Numbered from the stretch's first letter, positions 9,102 through 18,084 are shown. The stretch: DNA of 64,000 nt from Chloroflexota bacterium (GCA_005880985.1 VBIQ01000006.1:131047-195046), one strand, 5' to 3'. Numbers and translations: made by a program. The notes: generated from the letters alone by a model not told the origin.

Positions 9102-10244
9102 GTGAGCCACGAGACCGTCTGGGATGACGTGATCGACGAGGGGACACAGGATGTCCTCGATCCCGGTGTCCCAGCGTCGCTGGACCGCGCTCCCGACGTG
9201 CTGGTCATCGGCGGTGGCGTGATCGGTCTCTCCATCGCCGCCAGCTGCCGGCAGCTCGGGATCGAGCGCGTCACCGTCCTCGAGGGCAGCGTCCTCGGAG
9301 CCGGTCCCTCGCGGCGGGCCGGGGGCATCCTCGCTCCCGAGGTGCACGCCATGCTGCACCCCGGTCCCTTCGTCGACCTGGCGCGTGCCGGGTTGCAGCG
9401 GCACCGCGAGTGGTCGGCCGCCTGGGACGGCGCGACCGGGCTGCGGGATCGCGACTACCTGCTCGTCTCCGACAGCGAGGTTCCCGAGGCGCTGCGCCGC
9501 CTCGCCGGGGCGCAGGCGCTCGCGCCGGCCGATGCCCGGCGACGCGAGCCGGAGCTCGGGCCGTGGCCACACGTGTTGCTGCTGCAGCACCAGGCGTCGG
9601 TGCACCCGCTTCGCCTGATCCTGGCCCTGGCCCGCCGCGCGGGAAGCATCGCCACCGGGGTGACCGTCTCCGCCTTCGACACTTCTGGGAACCGCGTCGT
9701 CCGAGTCCGGACATCGGCGGGGCGGGTGACTCCCGGCGCCGTGGTCGTCGCCACCGGCGAGGCGCCGCGATGGTTGCTGCCGCTTGCCCAGGTGCAGGTG
9801 AAGGGGCACATCGTTGCGACCACACCGGCGAGCTTCCGTCTGCGCGGAATCGTCGCGTCGACCATCGCCGCGCTTCAGCTGGACGACGGGCGGCTGGTCT
9901 GCGGCGGGACGTTCGATGCCGGTGATCGCCAACCGCTGGTGCGGGACGCGGCCGTGGCTCGCATCCGCGCCGAGATGACCCGTCTGCTCCCGGCCTCTGC
10001 CGAGCTCGAGATCGACCGCGCGTGGTGCTGCTTCCGGCCGTGCACCGAGGACGAGCTGCCGGTGATCGATCGGCTTCCCGGACTGAGCAACGCCTGGCTG
10101 AGCGTCGCGCATTTCCGGACCGGCCTGTTGTTGGCGCCGGCGGCGGGACACGCCGTCGCCTCATGGATCCGGTCGGGCGTGCGCCCGGCGGAGCTCGCGG
10201 GATTGGGGCTCGACCGCCTGGCGCCGGCCCGCCTCGCCGACTGA
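9102..10244 (+). CDS. FAD-dependent oxidoreductase, glycine oxidase/DAO family
   Basis: A 380-residue flavoprotein. After a ~30-residue N-terminal extension comes the dinucleotide-binding VLVIGGGVIGLSIA, then SRRAGGILAPE, and near the C-terminus ELPVIDRLPGLSNAWLSVAHFRTGLLLAPA, as in D-amino-acid oxidase/ThiO proteins. These oxidise amines or amino acids to imines with O2; ThiO makes dehydroglycine for thiamine. No thiamine genes are adjacent, so the substrate is open. GTG 9102 is chosen because the Rossmann strand needs this upstream start and GGGGAGCAGGG lies just before it. Confidence 0.8.
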   Translation: MSHETVWDDVIDEGTQDVLDPGVPASLDRAPDVLVIGGGVIGLSIAASCRQLGIERVTVLEGSVLGAGPSRRAGGILAPEVHAMLHPGPFVDLARAGLQRHREWSAAWDGATGLRDRDYLLVSDSEVPEALRRLAGAQALAPADARRREPELGPWPHVLLLQHQASVHPLRLILALARRAGSIATGVTVSAFDTSGNRVVRVRTSAGRVTPGAVVVATGEAPRWLLPLAQVQVKGHIVATTPASFRLRGIVASTIAALQLDDGRLVCGGTFDAGDRQPLVRDAAVARIRAEMTRLLPASAELEIDRAWCCFRPCTEDELPVIDRLPGLSNAWLSVAHFRTGLLLAPAAGHAVASWIRSGVRPAELAGLGLDRLAPARLAD

Positions 10245-10386
10245 CCAGGCCACGACATTCCTATCGACATCGGTGACGGCGCCGTCACCCTGCGGTCGCC
10301 AATCGATCATCACCGAGGGCACTTGGACCATTTGGCCGGTAGCCTGTGTCCGGGTTACCGACTCTGCGTTTGAGGAAGTGGAAGCG

Positions 10387-11232
10387 GTGGACGTGGTGGC
10401 CGTGCTCGCGTCGGCGTTGGTCGGCGCGTGCCTGCTGAGCACCACCGCGGTGGCGCTCCAGCGCGAGCGCCGGACACGGCGCCGGCTCGAGGATGCCCGC
10501 AAGCTCGACGAGGCCAAGTCCCGCCTGATGCGGCTCACCGCACACGAGCTGCGCGGTCCCCTGACGGTGATCGGAGGCTTCGTCGGCTTCCTCCGTGATG
10601 AGCGCATGACCGATGTGCAGCGCTGCGACGCCATCGACCTGGTCGACACCCAGCTCTACGAGGCCAACCGGATCATCGACCAGGTGCTCGACGCGGCCCG
10701 TCTGGAAGACGGCCGCCTGGAGCTGAGCCGTCAGTCCATCGACCTCCGCGACGTGGTGCGCGAAGCGGTCGATCAGGCCCGGGTTCGCATGACCAGGCGT
10801 CACTCATTGCGCAGCCTCATTCCGGATGATGCGATCGTGATCGAGGGCGACCACAACCGGCTTCTCACGGTGCTGAGCAACCTGCTGGGCAACGCCGTCA
10901 AGTACTCCCCCGACGGCGGCGAGGTGCGCTGTGCGCTCGCCGTCGCCGACGGTAGCGCGACGGTGGCCGTCACCGACGAGGGCGTGGGCATCGACCCGGT
11001 GGATGTCCCGCGGCTGTTCACCCGCTTCGCGCGGGTCGGCGTGAACCACAGCATCCCGGGCGCGGGTCTCGGCCTGTACCTGTCTCGCGAGCTGGCCCGC
11101 CTGCACGGCGGTGAGATCACCGTCAGCTCCACCGTCGGCGCAGGCAGCTGCTTCAGCCTCCGCCTGCCCCTGCGGGCCCGGCATCCCGCCGCCCCCCTGC
11201 CGGCGCTGGCCCAGGCGCGCCAATCCGCCTGA
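10387..11232 (+). CDS. Membrane-anchored sensor histidine kinase (orphan)
   Basis: From GTG 10387 the protein has 281 residues. One N-terminal TM helix (VVAVLASALVGACLLSTTAV), a short linker, HisKA H-box LTAHELRGPLTVIGGFVGFL with phospho-acceptor His, N-box LLGNAVKYSPDGG, G1 VTDEGVGI and G2 GAGLGLYLS. There is no extracellular or PAS sensor, so it may sense membrane state or depend on a partner. No response regulator lies next to it. The frame is open upstream to 10273; the start at 10387 is preferred because it begins right before the TM helix after GAGGAAG. Confidence 0.8.
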   Translation: MDVVAVLASALVGACLLSTTAVALQRERRTRRRLEDARKLDEAKSRLMRLTAHELRGPLTVIGGFVGFLRDERMTDVQRCDAIDLVDTQLYEANRIIDQVLDAARLEDGRLELSRQSIDLRDVVREAVDQARVRMTRRHSLRSLIPDDAIVIEGDHNRLLTVLSNLLGNAVKYSPDGGEVRCALAVADGSATVAVTDEGVGIDPVDVPRLFTRFARVGVNHSIPGAGLGLYLSRELARLHGGEITVSSTVGAGSCFSLRLPLRARHPAAPLPALAQARQSA

Positions 11233-11290
11233 AGCCGGCCGGCGGCGATGGGCACAATGAGTCGAGGGTCATCGATTCAGGAGACAGGCG

Positions 11291-11698
11291 ATGAGCACGC
11301 AGGCCGGCATCACCGACGAGGAGTGGCGCCGCCGGCTCAGCCCCGACCAGTACGCGGTGCTGCGGCGCGGCGCGACCGAGCCACCGTTCAGCGGTTCCTA
11401 CGTTCACAACAAGGAGGAGGGCCTCTATCGCTGCGGTGCTTGCGGCGCCGAGCTCTTCCGCTCTGACACCAAGTTCGAGTCGGGCACCGGCTGGCCCAGC
11501 TTCACCGAGCCGGCCGTCGCCGCCAACGTCGAGCTCCGTCCCGATGACAGTCACGGCATGACCCGCACCGAGGTCGTCTGCCGCCGCTGCGGCTCGCACC
11601 TGGGGCACGTCTTCGACGATGGTCCTGCCCCCAGCGGGCAGCGGTGGTGCATCAACTCCCTGGCCCTGCAGTTCGACGGACCGACCCCCAGGGAGTAG
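11291..11698 (+). CDS. msrB: Peptide-methionine (R)-S-oxide reductase MsrB
   Basis: A 135-residue protein with the complete MsrB domain: two zinc CxxC pairs (CGAC near residue 48 and CRRC near residue 97), FESGTGWPSFTEP, GSHLGHVFDDGP and catalytic Cys in QRWCINSLAL near residue 119. It reduces methionine-R-sulfoxide in oxidised proteins using thioredoxin. ATG is preceded by an AGGAGA Shine-Dalgarno. Single gene, probably with its own promoter (a CACAAT -10-like box near 11255). Confidence 0.95.
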   Translation: MSTQAGITDEEWRRRLSPDQYAVLRRGATEPPFSGSYVHNKEEGLYRCGACGAELFRSDTKFESGTGWPSFTEPAVAANVELRPDDSHGMTRTEVVCRRCGSHLGHVFDDGPAPSGQRWCINSLALQFDGPTPRE

Positions 11699-11776
11699 CC
11701 CGGACATTGGCGGAAGGGCGCCCCTCGCGCCGGCGGGACCGACCGGCGCGCAGGAGCGGTCTCACCTTGAGGACGG

Positions 11777-11807
11777 TACTATCAGGTTTCATGGGCATGT
11801 GCCTATG
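11777..11807 (+). promoter_or_regulatory. -10 box (TACTAT) and inverted repeat upstream of the penicillin-binding protein gene
   Basis: TACTAT at 11777-11782 would place the transcription start near 11790. An inverted repeat begins exactly there: CATGGGCA (11790-11797) and TGCCTATG (11800-11807), 8 bp with one G-T pair and a 2-base loop, so it works better as a protein-binding palindrome than as an RNA hairpin. Confidence 0.35.
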
Positions 11808-11824
11808 AGAATGAATCCCAGCCC

Positions 11825-13882
11825 GTGAGGGTCCATCCCGGCGAGCCGTCGCCACTCCGTCTGCGGGCGCCCCGTCGCCGGGTCGCGTCCCGGCGCCGCC
11901 CGAGCAATGACCGACGTCTGGTGGCGGTGGCCGCCGTGCTCGTCGCCGCATGTGTCGCGACCCTCGGGGGGATGCTCGTCTACGCGGCCGCCACCCTGCC
12001 CGACCTCGGCGCCCTGGCCGCGTCGACCGGCACCGTGCGCATCCTCGACCGCCACGGAGAGCTGATCGCCGAGATCACCCGCGGCGGCATCAGTCGTCGC
12101 TCGGTGCCGCTCTCCCGGGTCGCTCCGATCATGCGCGACGCCACCCTCGCCGCCGAGGACCGCAACTTCTATCACGAGGGTGCCTTCGACTACGGACGCG
12201 TCCTCAAAGCGCTTCTCGTCGACACCGTCGCCCGCCGTCCGGAGCAGGGAGCCAGCACCATCACCCAGCAGCTGGCGAAGAACGGCATCCTCAGCAGTCA
12301 CGGTGGGGTGCTGCGCAAGCTGCGCGAGGCGATGCTGGCCCGGCAGATCGACTCGCGGTACAGCAAGGACGCGATCCTCGACATGTACCTGAACATCATC
12401 TATTACGGGGCCGGCGCCTACGGCATCGAGGACGCGGCGCAGACCTACTTCGGCAAACACGCTGCCGCCCTCGATCTGCGCGAGGCGAGCCTGCTGGCCG
12501 GGCTTCCCGACGCGCCGTCATACAACGATCCCCTGACCAATCCCCAGGCGGCGTTCGTCCGCCAGCATTACGTGCTCGGCGGCCTGGTGGCGATGGGAAC
12601 GATCTCCCAGGCCGCCGCCGATGCCGTCGACCCGTCACTCGGGGGCGACGCGCCCGACGCCGGACAGCGGGCGTCGAGCGCGCGCAACCAGCAGCAGACG
12701 CTGGCGGAGCTGCACGGCGCTGCCCAGTCGGCGGTGAGCGATCCGGCCCCGCACTTCGTCCGCTTCGTCGAAGACGAGCTGCGTCAGCGCTTGGATGAGG
12801 GCTCGTCGCTCCTCGACGGCACGCTGACCGTCACCACCACCCTCGACCTCTCCGCCCAGCGGCTCGCCGCCCGCAGCGTCGCCGACGGCGTCGCCCGGCT
12901 GGGGCACGGTGCCAACAACGGCGCCCTGCTGATGCTCGACGCCCACACCGGCGACATCCTGGGAATGGTGGGCTCGGCGAGCTTCAGCAACGCGGACATC
13001 GGCGGACAGTTCAACGTGGTCACCGCGCAGCGCCAGCCGGGATCGTCGTTCAAACCCTACGTGTACGCCGAGGGGTTCGCGACCGGACGCCTCAATCCGG
13101 GGACCACCCTGGATGACACCGCGTCGGAGTCGGCACGGCTCGGCGGCGTTCTCGACTTCGACCACGACTACCTGGGACAGATCAGCGCCGCCGAAGCGCT
13201 GCTGCAGTCGCGCAACATCGCCACCGAGCAGGCGATGCAGCGCACCGGTGTCGCCAACGTCATCGACTTCGCCCACTCGGTGGGCATCGGCAGCCCGCTG
13301 GCCGACAACCTCAGCACCGCGATCGGATCATCGGCGGTGCGGATGATCGACCACGCCGCCGGCTACGCCGCCGTCGCCAACGGCGGCACCAGGGTGGTAC
13401 CTCGAGCGATCCTGCGCGTGGTCGACGCCCGCGGCAACGTTGTGGTCGACCAGGGCGCCGCGGTAGCTCCAGGGCCGCGGGTGATGAGTCCCGAGGTGGC
13501 CTGCACCGTGACCGGGATTCTGACCCGATACCCGCAGACGTGGGGGCTCGGCTTCGACCATCCGACCGCCGGCAAGTCCGGCACCACCGACAACTTCGTC
13601 GACGCCTGGTACATGGCGTACACGCCCGACTGGGTGGTGGCCACCTGGGCCGGCCACACCACCGCCAACGGCGGTGCGGAGGTGGGGATGGACGGCGTCT
13701 ACGGAACCACCATGGCGCAGGCGGTCACGGTTCCCTTCGTCAACGGGCTGGGCGGTCCCTGGCACCGATTCAGCTGCCGCGGCATCCAGGCGCAGGGTGA
13801 GGGGAACGGGGGCGGCGGTGGCCACGGACACGGGCACGGCAATGGCGATGGCAATGGCAATGGCGACGGCGGTGGCGGTTGA
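11825..13882 (+). CDS. Bifunctional penicillin-binding protein (class A, PBP1-like)
   Basis: A 685-residue peptidoglycan synthase. N-terminal cytoplasmic Arg-rich tail and one TM (~residues 38-58), then the GT51 transglycosylase domain (LAAEDRNFYHEGAFDYGR with catalytic Glu, QGASTITQQLAKN, DMYLNIIYYGAGAYGIEDAA), then the transpeptidase domain with SxxK in QPGSSFKPY (Ser near residue 406), SRN, and KSG in place of KTG (AGKSGTTDNFVDAWYM). It polymerises and cross-links murein outside the membrane. The last ~30 residues are a low-complexity Gly/His/Asn/Asp tail. Start is GTG 11825. Confidence 0.92.
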   Translation: MRVHPGEPSPLRLRAPRRRVASRRRPSNDRRLVAVAAVLVAACVATLGGMLVYAAATLPDLGALAASTGTVRILDRHGELIAEITRGGISRRSVPLSRVAPIMRDATLAAEDRNFYHEGAFDYGRVLKALLVDTVARRPEQGASTITQQLAKNGILSSHGGVLRKLREAMLARQIDSRYSKDAILDMYLNIIYYGAGAYGIEDAAQTYFGKHAAALDLREASLLAGLPDAPSYNDPLTNPQAAFVRQHYVLGGLVAMGTISQAAADAVDPSLGGDAPDAGQRASSARNQQQTLAELHGAAQSAVSDPAPHFVRFVEDELRQRLDEGSSLLDGTLTVTTTLDLSAQRLAARSVADGVARLGHGANNGALLMLDAHTGDILGMVGSASFSNADIGGQFNVVTAQRQPGSSFKPYVYAEGFATGRLNPGTTLDDTASESARLGGVLDFDHDYLGQISAAEALLQSRNIATEQAMQRTGVANVIDFAHSVGIGSPLADNLSTAIGSSAVRMIDHAAGYAAVANGGTRVVPRAILRVVDARGNVVVDQGAAVAPGPRVMSPEVACTVTGILTRYPQTWGLGFDHPTAGKSGTTDNFVDAWYMAYTPDWVVATWAGHTTANGGAEVGMDGVYGTTMAQAVTVPFVNGLGGPWHRFSCRGIQAQGEGNGGGGGHGHGHGNGDGNGNGDGGGG

Positions 13883-13899
13883 GGTGCCGCCGGACCAGG

Positions 13900-15225
13900 T
13901 CAGGCGATCCGGGCGGGAGCGGTGCTGAGCGCGGCGGCGAGGTCGGCCGCGAACCTCTCGGCGTCGGCGGGCGCGAGGGTTGCCGCGCTGACCCGGATCG
14001 CTCGCCCAGAACCGATGCGGAAGCGCTCGCCGGCGAGCACACCCCACCCCGCGTCGAGCAGCGCCGCCACTGTGCCGTCCTCATGCGCCACCGGCACCCA
14101 GACGTTGAAACCGGAGCGGCCGTGGGCCGCGATGCCGTGCCCGGCCAGCGCGTCGAGGAGCGCTCCGCGCCGTTCTGCGTAGGTGCGCGCCGCGCGCTCG
14201 AGCCGCGCCGGGGTTGCCGGATCCGACCACAGCCACACCACCAGGCGTTGCAGCAGATGGCTCACCCAGCCGGTGCCGACCAGTCTCCGTCCTTCCACCC
14301 TGGCGATGGTGGTGGCGTCGCCGCCGACGACGGCGAGACGGAGGTCGGGCCCGAGTGACTTGGACACCGAGCGGATCACCACCCAGCGCTCGCGTTCGCC
14401 GCGGGAGACGCTGAACGGGGCGGTGCCGGCGATCTCGCCGGCATGGTCGTCCTCCACCACCAGCACCTCGGGATGCTGGTCGAGCACCCGGCGCAGCTCG
14501 CCGGCCCGGGCTCGGTCGAGGGCCGACCCGTAGGGGTTCTCGGCCCGGGGAGAGAGCACGAACGCCGACACCCCGCGCCCGAGGGCGGCCGCCAGCGATT
14601 GCGGGTCGGGACCGCGATCGTCCACCGCCACCGGACAGGGCACCAGTCCCATGGTCGCCAGCAGGTCGAGCACGCCCGGGTATCCGGGGTCCTCGACCGC
14701 GACCCGGTCCCCCGTCCGGAGGTGGGCCTGGAGGGCGCGCTCGACACCGTCCATGGCGCCGCCCACCACCGTGAGATGGTCCGCGGCGACGCCGTCCCGG
14801 TGAAGCCGGCCGCGGGCGACCTCGACCAGCTCGGGATCGTTGGCCCGCTGACCGTAGAGGATGGGCGGCACCTGCACCGCGACCAGCGCCTCGCCCAGGT
14901 CGGGGAGCAGCTCAGGGTCGGGGTTGCCGCTGGCGAGGTCGCGCACTCCCGGGGCGAACACCGGCCGCCAGCTGGTCGCCACCGGCGGCCGGAACGAGAC
15001 GGTGGTGCCGAGCCGTCCGGCGGCGGACACCATCCCGCGCCGGCCCAGGTCCCGGTAGACGGCGGCCACGGTGGTGGGGCTCACCTCGAGCCGGGCCGCC
15101 AGCTCGCGCACCGTCGGCAGCCGGGAGCCCGGCGGCAGCCGGCTCTCGCGGATGCCACGCTCGATGCTGGCGGCGATCTCGCCGGCGCCGCGTCCCGTGA
15201 TGTACGATTGTTTGCGTACGTTCAC
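13900..15225 (-). CDS. MocR/PdxR-type GntR regulator with aminotransferase domain
   Basis: A 441-residue fusion. An N-terminal GntR winged helix (IERGIRESRLPPGSRLPTVRELAARLEVSPTTVAAVYRDL) is joined to a fold-type I aminotransferase domain with the PLP lysine in SVSKSLGPDLRLA. MocR regulators bind PLP and control PLP synthesis, GABA or taurine use. The divergently transcribed neighbour, starting 18 bases away, has the PNP-oxidase fold, which points to regulation of PLP- or flavin-related functions. A TACACT box 8 bases before GTG 15225 predicts a leaderless, and likely autoregulated, mRNA. Confidence 0.88.
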   Translation of the reverse strand: MNVRKQSYITGRGAGEIAASIERGIRESRLPPGSRLPTVRELAARLEVSPTTVAAVYRDLGRRGMVSAAGRLGTTVSFRPPVATSWRPVFAPGVRDLASGNPDPELLPDLGEALVAVQVPPILYGQRANDPELVEVARGRLHRDGVAADHLTVVGGAMDGVERALQAHLRTGDRVAVEDPGYPGVLDLLATMGLVPCPVAVDDRGPDPQSLAAALGRGVSAFVLSPRAENPYGSALDRARAGELRRVLDQHPEVLVVEDDHAGEIAGTAPFSVSRGERERWVVIRSVSKSLGPDLRLAVVGGDATTIARVEGRRLVGTGWVSHLLQRLVVWLWSDPATPARLERAARTYAERRGALLDALAGHGIAAHGRSGFNVWVPVAHEDGTVAALLDAGWGVLAGERFRIGSGRAIRVSAATLAPADAERFAADLAAALSTAPARIA

Positions 15226-15241
15226 TATTTAGTAGTGTAAC
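15220..15241. promoter_or_regulatory. Putative operator/divergent promoter between the MocR-type regulator and PNPOx-fold gene
   Basis: An imperfect palindrome, GTTCACTA-TTTAG-TAGTGTAAC (arms match except one extra T), covers the whole 18-base gap between the two divergent start codons. It contains -10-like boxes for both directions: TACACT on the minus strand (15234-15239, 8 bases before GTG 15225) and TAGTGT on the plus strand (15233-15238, 5 bases before ATG 15244). A regulator bound here would cover both promoters. Confidence 0.5.
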
Positions 15242-15243
15242 AA

Positions 15244-15903
15244 ATGCCCGACGAGCTGTCGACCGCGCTGGCCCTTCGCCGCCATCCCGAGCGGGCGGTC
15301 GAGGACCGCGCCGCCGCTCTGGCGGTGCTCGACGCCGGCCTGGTGTGTCACGTCGGATTCGTCGCCGGCGGGCGGCCCTGGGTGATTCCCACCACCTACG
15401 GCCGAGAGGGCGACACCCTGTACCTGCACGGATCGCCGCTGAGCCGCACCCTGCGCACCCTCGCGGGCGGCGTCGATGTGTGCGTCACCATCACCCTTCT
15501 CGACGGCCTGGTGCTCGCCCGCTCGGCCTTCTCCCACTCGATGAACTACCGCTCGGTGGTGGTGGTGGGACGGGCGGGGGAGGTGACCGACGGCGCCGAC
15601 AAGGGCGCGGCCCTGCGCTGCATCGTCGAACACGTCCTGCCAGGTCGATGGGACGAGGTGCGGCCGCCGACACCGAAGGAGCTCAGCGCGACGGTGGTGC
15701 TCGCGCTCGCTCTCGATCACCTCTCCGCCAAGGCGCGCAGCGGCGCCCCGCTCGATGCCGCCGGCGATCGAGCGCTGCCGGTGTGGGCGGGGGAGGTGCC
15801 GATGGCGCGAAGCGTCGGTGATCCCCGACCCGATCCGGCGCTGATTGGTGATGTGCCGTTGCCCGCCAGTGTGGTGACGATGATGCGCGCTGCGGCGCCA
15901 TGA
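15244..15903 (+). CDS. Pyridoxamine 5'-phosphate oxidase-fold (FMN split-barrel) protein
   Basis: A 219-residue protein of the PNPOx-like/NimA group: HPERAVEDRAAALAVLDAGLVCHVGFV, then RPWVIPTTYGREGDTLYLHGSP, then VCVTITLLDGLVLARSAFSHSMNYRSVVV (the H-x-x-N-Y-R-S motif is typical) and a C-terminal helical part. Members bind FMN or heme and may reduce nitro compounds or act on B6 vitamers; which applies here is not known. It lies divergent from a MocR regulator and overlaps the following transporter gene by ATGA. Confidence 0.8.
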   Translation: MPDELSTALALRRHPERAVEDRAAALAVLDAGLVCHVGFVAGGRPWVIPTTYGREGDTLYLHGSPLSRTLRTLAGGVDVCVTITLLDGLVLARSAFSHSMNYRSVVVVGRAGEVTDGADKGAALRCIVEHVLPGRWDEVRPPTPKELSATVVLALALDHLSAKARSGAPLDAAGDRALPVWAGEVPMARSVGDPRPDPALIGDVPLPASVVTMMRAAAP

Positions 15904-16925
15904 CCAGGCGGCTGCGCCTCCGCTTCGGGGGCACCACCGAGGGTGGTACCCCGGTGGCGGCGGTGGTCATCGCGCTGCTGATCGTGTACACGGTGTGGGG
16001 CTCGACCTACTACGCCATCCGCGTCGCCATCGACACCATGCCGCCGCTGCTGATGGCGTCGGTGCGGTTCCTGATCGCCGGCGGCCTGATGTACACGCTG
16101 ACGGTGCGCCGCGGCGATCGTCGCAACGACCGACCCAGCCTGCGCCAGTGGCGCTCGGCGCTGATCATCGGCGCCGCGATGCTTGCGGTCGGCAACGGCG
16201 GTGTCACCGTCGGCGAGCAATACGTGCCGTCCGGGATCGCCGCCCTCCTGGTTGCCACCGTGCCGCTGTGGATGGTGCTTCTCGCCCGACTCTTCGCCGG
16301 TGAGCGACTCCATCCCCTGGCGGCGGCGGGCATCGGCGTCGGGCTGGCCGGCGTCGCGTTGCTGCTGCGACCCGGCGCCGGCGGAGGCGCCGCGGTGGTG
16401 GCGATGCTCGCGCTGCTGGTGTCGCCGCTCGGCTGGGCCGCGGGTTCGCTCTACGCGCGGCGGGCACGCCTCCCGTCACGACCGCTGGTCGCCACCGGGA
16501 TGGAGATGCTCGCCGGTGGCGTGGTGCTCGGTCTCGCCGCTGCGGCGCGCGGCGAGCTCGGCCAGGTTCATCTGCACGCGATCTCGGTGCGCTCGGGCCT
16601 CGCCTTCGCCTACCTGATCGTCTTCGGGTCGCTGCTCGCCTTCACCGCCTACATCTGGTTGCTCCGGCATGCGTCCACCTCGCTGGTGGCGACCTACGCC
16701 TACGTCAATCCCCTGGTCGCGGTGCTGCTCGGTTGGGCGTTGCTCGGTGAGCGCATCACCGTCCAGACACTGGTGGCCGCCGGCGTGATCGTCGTCGCGG
16801 TCGCGATGATCCTCGCTCGCAGCCCGCGTTCGCGCCCTGCCTCGCGGCCGGATCCCGCCCGCGACACCGCCACCGAGGCAGCGTTGCTCCGCTCCGCTCA
16901 GCCGCCGGCGATGCGTCCTAGTTGA
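15900..16925 (+). CDS. EamA/DMT-family transporter
   Basis: A 341-residue integral membrane protein with ten TM helices as two EamA repeats: VVIALLIVYTVWGSTYYAIRVAI starts the first (typical YTVWGSTY), and GSLLAFTAYIWLLRHASTSLVATYAYVNPLVAVLLGW closes the second. DMT proteins export amino acids or other metabolites. It is coupled by ATGA to the PNPOx-fold gene and thus likely under the divergent MocR regulator. The last 8 bases overlap the convergent thiolase gene. Confidence 0.88.
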   Translation: MTRRLRLRFGGTTEGGTPVAAVVIALLIVYTVWGSTYYAIRVAIDTMPPLLMASVRFLIAGGLMYTLTVRRGDRRNDRPSLRQWRSALIIGAAMLAVGNGGVTVGEQYVPSGIAALLVATVPLWMVLLARLFAGERLHPLAAAGIGVGLAGVALLLRPGAGGGAAVVAMLALLVSPLGWAAGSLYARRARLPSRPLVATGMEMLAGGVVLGLAAAARGELGQVHLHAISVRSGLAFAYLIVFGSLLAFTAYIWLLRHASTSLVATYAYVNPLVAVLLGWALLGERITVQTLVAAGVIVVAVAMILARSPRSRPASRPDPARDTATEAALLRSAQPPAMRPS

Positions 16926-18084
16926 GCCGCTCGAGGATCATCGCCATCCCCATGCCGCCGCCGACGCACATGGTCTCGAGCCCGATGGTCCTGTCCGCGG
17001 TGCGCAGGTCGTTGAGCAGGGTGCAGGTGATCCGCGCCCCGGTCATGCCGAAGGGGTGGCCGAGGGCGATGGCGCCACCGTGGGGGTTGAGCTTGTCGTC
17101 GAAGGGATCGACGCCGAGCGCGCGGGCCGAGGGGATCACCTGGGCGGCGAAGGCCTCGTTGATCTCCACCACGTCGACGTCGTCGATGCTCATCCCCGCC
17201 CGCCGCAGCGCCTGACGCGAGGCCTCGATGGGACCGAGGCCCATGTACTCCGGCTCCAGCGCGGTCAGCCCGGTGCTGACGATGCGGGCCAGCGGCTCGA
17301 GGCCTAGCTCGCGCGCCCGGCGGTCCGACATCACCACCAGGGCGGCGGCGCCGTCGTTGAGCGGGCAGGAGTTGCCCGCGGTCACCTTGCCGTTCTCGCG
17401 AAAGGCGGGTTGCAGCGCCGCCAGCGCCTCGAGGCTGGTGCCGCGGCGCGGCCCGTCGTCCTTGGTGAAGGTGTCGCCGTTGGGCAGCGCCACCGGGACG
17501 ATCTCGCGGGCGAAGAAGCCGTCGTCCTGGGCGGCGACGGCGCGCTGCTGGCTGCGCAGGGCGAACTGGTCCATCTCCTCGCGCGAGATCTCCTCCCGGG
17601 CGGCGACGTTCTCCGCCGTCTGCCCCATGGCGATGTAGGCGTCGGCGAGACTCTCGCCGTTGCCGGGGAGCAGCCGCGGGTTGCGACAGGCGGGAATGTT
17701 GGGGTGGCCGAATGCGGTCAGCCGGGAGACGCTCTCGACGCCGACGCTGAGGAACACCTCACCCTCGCCGGAGAGGATGGCGTGGGCCGCCATCCGGGTG
17801 GTCTGCAGCGACGACGAGCAGTAGCGGGTGATGGTGGTGCCGGGCAGGTTCATCCCGGCGAGGACGGCGATGTTGCGGGCGATGTTGAAGCCCTGCTCAC
17901 CGCCGGGATGCGCGCAGCCACAGATGAGGTCCTCGATCTCGCCGCGGTCCAGCTGAGCTACCTGGTCGAGCACGGTGCCGACGACGTGGGCGGCGAGCTC
18001 GTCGGATCGCACCTCGACCAGCGAGCCCTTGCCGGCGCGCCCGATGGGGGAGCGGCCCGCGGCGACGATCACGGCTTCTGGCAT
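16918..18084 (-). CDS. Thiolase family acetyl-CoA acyltransferase
   Basis: A 388-residue thiolase. N-terminal MPEAVIVAAGRSPIGRAGKG, nucleophilic Cys in ITRYCSSSLQT near residue 86 (one Ser/Cys pattern with CSSSLQ), His in NPHGGAIALGHPFGMTGAR, and second Cys in CVGGGMGMAMIL. It cleaves 3-ketoacyl-CoA in beta-oxidation or condenses acetyl-CoA. Acyl-CoA carboxylase and ligase genes lie elsewhere in the window but not adjacent. ATG 18084 is chosen because family members begin MPEAVIV; upstream in-frame ATGs at 18096/18099 would add five residues. Confidence 0.92.
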   Translation of the reverse strand: MPEAVIVAAGRSPIGRAGKGSLVEVRSDELAAHVVGTVLDQVAQLDRGEIEDLICGCAHPGGEQGFNIARNIAVLAGMNLPGTTITRYCSSSLQTTRMAAHAILSGEGEVFLSVGVESVSRLTAFGHPNIPACRNPRLLPGNGESLADAYIAMGQTAENVAAREEISREEMDQFALRSQQRAVAAQDDGFFAREIVPVALPNGDTFTKDDGPRRGTSLEALAALQPAFRENGKVTAGNSCPLNDGAAALVVMSDRRARELGLEPLARIVSTGLTALEPEYMGLGPIEASRQALRRAGMSIDDVDVVEINEAFAAQVIPSARALGVDPFDDKLNPHGGAIALGHPFGMTGARITCTLLNDLRTADRTIGLETMCVGGGMGMAMILERLN

